Assembly: GCA_001438005.1 (NCBI GenBank)
Contig: LIBO01000064.1
Span: 1-6,168 of the forward strand
From: Verrucomicrobia subdivision 6 bacterium BACL9 MAG-120507-bin52
Lineage (GTDB): Bacteria; Verrucomicrobiota; Verrucomicrobiia; Methylacidiphilales; Verrucolacustridaceae
Direction of reading: 5' to 3'
DNA length: 6,168 bases
Positions 4,440 to 6,168 of the stretch are shown here, in pieces (position 1 is the first letter of the stretch; each line of letters starts with the position of its first letter). The notes under the pieces are model-generated. The model saw nothing but the letters and a program-made list of their open reading frames with translations, made no database searches and was not told the origin of the DNA. Both the position numbers and the translations under genes were made by a program.

Positions 4440-5186
4440 ATGCTAGCAGCTGCAGCAATGAAATCGGGTGACCTTGTCGGGTTCACCTTCTTTATCGGGA
4501 CCATGGCAATGTTTGCCGCCTCGGTCTTCTTTTACTTCGAGCGGCAGACCGTCTCGGACAAATGGAAGACCTCGCTGTTGGTCAGCGCTCTGATCACCAC
4601 GATCGCGGCCGCCCACTACATGTATATGAGAGAGTATTGGACAGAGACCTTCACCGGGAACAATGCCGGTGCCGCCTCGCCCACAGAATTCCGCTACATC
4701 GATTGGCTCCTCACCGTGCCTCTGATGTGCGTGGAGTTCTACCTCCTCCTCAAAACGGCGGGTGCCAGCGTAAATATGCTCTGGCGTCTCATCGGCTACT
4801 CGGTGCTGATGCTCGTCGCCGGTTACGTCGGTGAAGTTTCGGCCAAGATCGGCCAGCCGATCCGTGGCTTTGAGAACTTCGGCTGGGGTGTAATCTCCAC
4901 CCTCGGTTGGGCCGGAATCGTTTATGAAATCTTCTTCGGGGAAGCCAAACAACTGGCCGACGGCAGCAGTGATGCCAATGTCCGCGTCGCTTTCAATCTC
5001 CTGCGCGGCTTTGTCCTCATCGGATGGGCCATCTACCCGATCGGGTATATGACCTTGCCGGGCAACGTGCTCAGCAACTCGACCGAATTGGCCGCCAATA
5101 TGAACGTTGTTTATAACATCGGAGACGCCATTAATAAGGTCGGCTTCGGTTTAGTCGTCTGGAATCTCGCCAAACGCGCGAAATAA
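4440..5186 (+). CDS. Proteorhodopsin/xanthorhodopsin-type light-driven proton pump
   Basis: This 248-residue, seven-helix membrane protein should bind retinal and pump protons outward in light. Helices lie at about 12-34, 43-64, 84-105, 113-131, 147-168, 183-205 and 218-245. Helix C reads RYIDWLLTVPLMCVEFY with Asp88 (proton acceptor), Thr92 and Glu99 (proton donor), the DTE set of outward proton pumps. Met96 is at the spectral-tuning site, where Leu or Met gives green and Gln gives blue absorption. His59 matches the histidine that pairs with the acceptor Asp. Helix F has the pocket WAIYPIGY, and helix G has Asp229 and the Schiff-base Lys233. Gly150, in helix E after Trp149, aligns with the antenna-window Gly156 of xanthorhodopsin, where proteorhodopsin has Phe. 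There is no signal peptide. A strong ribosome binding site and terminator make it a discrete, probably abundant transcript, followed by blh. Confidence 0.97.
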   Translation: MLAAAAMKSGDLVGFTFFIGTMAMFAASVFFYFERQTVSDKWKTSLLVSALITTIAAAHYMYMREYWTETFTGNNAGAASPTEFRYIDWLLTVPLMCVEFYLLLKTAGASVNMLWRLIGYSVLMLVAGYVGEVSAKIGQPIRGFENFGWGVISTLGWAGIVYEIFFGEAKQLADGSSDANVRVAFNLLRGFVLIGWAIYPIGYMTLPGNVLSNSTELAANMNVVYNIGDAINKVGFGLVVWNLAKRAK

Positions 5187-5203
5187 CCAGACAAAAATCT
5201 TCG

Positions 5204-5224
5204 ACGCAGGATTTTCTCCTGCGT
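5204..5224 (+). other. Stem-loop in the rhodopsin 3' untranslated region
   Basis: ACGCAGGA (5204-5211) pairs perfectly with TCCTGCGT (5217-5224) around TTTTC. It starts 17 bp after the opsin stop, has no T-run after it, and precedes the main terminator by 6 bp. It may stabilise the 3' end of an abundant message. Confidence 0.6.
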
Positions 5225-5230
5225 TAAGTT

Positions 5231-5265
5231 GGGGGATCTCCGAAAGGGGATCCCCCATTTTTTTT
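5231..5265 (+). terminator. Strong intrinsic terminator after the rhodopsin gene
   Basis: GGGGGATCTCC and GGGGATCCCCC form an 11-bp stem with one T-G wobble, closed by a GAAA (GNRA) tetraloop at 5242-5245. After one A comes a run of eight T (5258-5265). This is a textbook rho-independent terminator. It should end most opsin transcripts before blh, which starts 37 bp later. Confidence 0.96.
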
Positions 5266-5302
5266 CATCCTATCCCTCATCGTTCTCCCCCTACTCTCAC
5301 CT

Positions 5303-6168
5303 ATGCCCGTTCTCCTCAAGCAAACCGGCCCTTGGCTACTCGCATCCCTCATCACCCTTCTCTCCCTCTTTTTCCCGCAATCCGCCTCCTTTCTCGCCCC
5401 GTGGTTTTTTCTATCCTCTGCCCTTGTCTTAGGCGTTCCTCACGGTGCTTGTGATCTCTGGATTCCAGGATGGGTCCTTCATCGCCCATCCCGACTCCCT
5501 TTCCTTTTCATTTTTTTCATCCTCTACCTCTCTCTTTCCGCCGCCTATTTGCTCCTGTGGCGCTCCTACCCACTCCCTTCCACATTTTTTTTCCTCGCTC
5601 TCACCGCCTGGCACTGGGGCACGGCCGATGCCTCGGTCGAAACCTCCCTCAATCGATCTTGGCTCCTTTTTGCCATCGGGCGGGGCTCTCTCGTCATGCT
5701 CGCCCCCTTCGCCTTCCACTTGGCTGATACTTGGTCTGTCATTCTCCTCTTAGCTCCCGCCGCCGGTGCCCCACCCACCTCGTTCCCTTTTATCCCCGCG
5801 CTCCTTTTCGCCACCGCTCTCAACCTTCTCTCCCGCCCCTCAATCCACCAAACAATCGAAACCTCCCTGCTCCTTCTCCTCTTCTACCTCACTCCACCTC
5901 TCCTCTCCGTCGGCACCTACTTTGTCGCTTTTCATGCCTGGCGCCACCTTCTCCGCCTTAGCGCCATACGCGATCAACTCGCTCCCATCGATCCAATACC
6001 CCGCTGGACCCACTCCGTTCTCCAACTTCTCCTTCTCTCTATCCCCCTCACCCTAGCCAGTTTAGCCTTTCTGCGCTGGATCCCCCCCTTTCTCACCTCC
6101 TCCTTTCCCCAAGGTGAAAATTGGGTCGGCCCTTACCTTATTCTCCTCGCCGTTCTCACTCTGCCCCA
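5303..6168 (+). CDS. blh: Brp/Blh-family beta-carotene 15,15'-oxygenase (3' end beyond the window)
   Basis: This membrane enzyme cleaves beta-carotene into two retinals, the chromophore of the neighbouring opsin. The frame is open from ATG 5303 to the edge, giving 288 residues. Family motifs appear in order: GVPHGACDLW (44-53, with His47 and Asp51), LTAWHWGTAD (100-109, with His104 and Asp109), a RGSLVMLAPFAFH block (127-139), and YFVAFHAWRHLLRL (206-219, with His211 and His215). These histidines are the likely iron ligands. The window stops at LTLP plus 'CA', where a further conserved Pro-His motif is expected. Hydrophobic segments rich in Leu, Phe and Ser alternate with the motifs, fitting a polytopic protein. 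No Shine-Dalgarno sequence or clear promoter is seen in the spacer after the terminator, so expression probably relies on read-through or an atypical promoter and should be far below the opsin's. The coding strand is strikingly pyrimidine-rich. Confidence 0.93.
   Translation, partial: MPVLLKQTGPWLLASLITLLSLFFPQSASFLAPWFFLSSALVLGVPHGACDLWIPGWVLHRPSRLPFLFIFFILYLSLSAAYLLLWRSYPLPSTFFFLALTAWHWGTADASVETSLNRSWLLFAIGRGSLVMLAPFAFHLADTWSVILLLAPAAGAPPTSFPFIPALLFATALNLLSRPSIHQTIETSLLLLLFYLTPPLLSVGTYFVAFHAWRHLLRLSAIRDQLAPIDPIPRWTHSVLQLLLLSIPLTLASLAFLRWIPPFLTSSFPQGENWVGPYLILLAVLTLP

Noticed and set aside
4274..4471. Small open frame spanning the mazG end, the opsin leader and the opsin start
   Set aside because: The GTG start is inside mazG with no ribosome binding site, and the frame overlaps the opsin start out of frame; a leader peptide cannot be excluded but has no support.
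5445..6056. Several Ser/Pro-rich open frames in the right-hand 700 bp on both strands
   Set aside because: They are by-products of the pyrimidine-rich blh sequence; the continuous frame from 5303 carries all the family motifs.

Overview
The window looks like a chromosomal segment of a free-living aquatic bacterium with moderately high GC. The strongest lifestyle clue is a light-driven proton pump rhodopsin followed by a retinal-producing carotene oxygenase. No phage, transposase, plasmid or CRISPR machinery is visible. I lean weakly towards a Gram-negative, possibly Verrucomicrobiota-like host, but nothing here fixes the phylum.

Layout. Positions 1-234 hold a class II tRNA-Leu(GAG) on the minus strand, followed in its transcription direction by two identical 43-bp repeats and a decayed-looking copy of the tRNA 3' half. 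Positions 252-1327 (minus) hold a two-gene unit: a DCC-type thiol oxidoreductase, then a family 5 uracil-DNA glycosylase whose start overlaps the DCC gene; the tRNA lies 17 bp further on. Positions 1467-1904 (plus) encode a small PsiE-like membrane protein, diverging from the DCC gene and converging on an aldehyde dehydrogenase (1912-3456, minus) with only 7 bp between the stops. Positions 3537-4301 (plus) encode the housecleaning NTP pyrophosphohydrolase MazG, diverging from the dehydrogenase.

The phototrophy module fills 4274-6168 (plus). A GTGGCA-N17-TATAAT promoter lies in the last codons of mazG. A dyad sits at the predicted transcription start, followed by a leader of about 130 nt, a small hairpin, a strong Shine-Dalgarno sequence, the rhodopsin gene and a very strong intrinsic terminator. 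A Brp/Blh-type beta-carotene 15,15'-oxygenase gene begins 37 bp after the terminator and runs off the right edge. Blh should cleave beta-carotene to retinal, which would bind Lys233 of the opsin. The opsin carries the Asp/Thr/Glu set of a proton pump, the green-tuning Met, and a glycine (G150) at the position that in xanthorhodopsin opens the window for a carotenoid antenna. The carotenoid pathway could therefore supply both chromophore and antenna; no carotenoid synthesis gene is inside the window.

No entirely unknown system is evident. The points most worth checking are the antenna-competent opsin, its regulatory leader, and the tRNA-linked repeat structure at the left edge.
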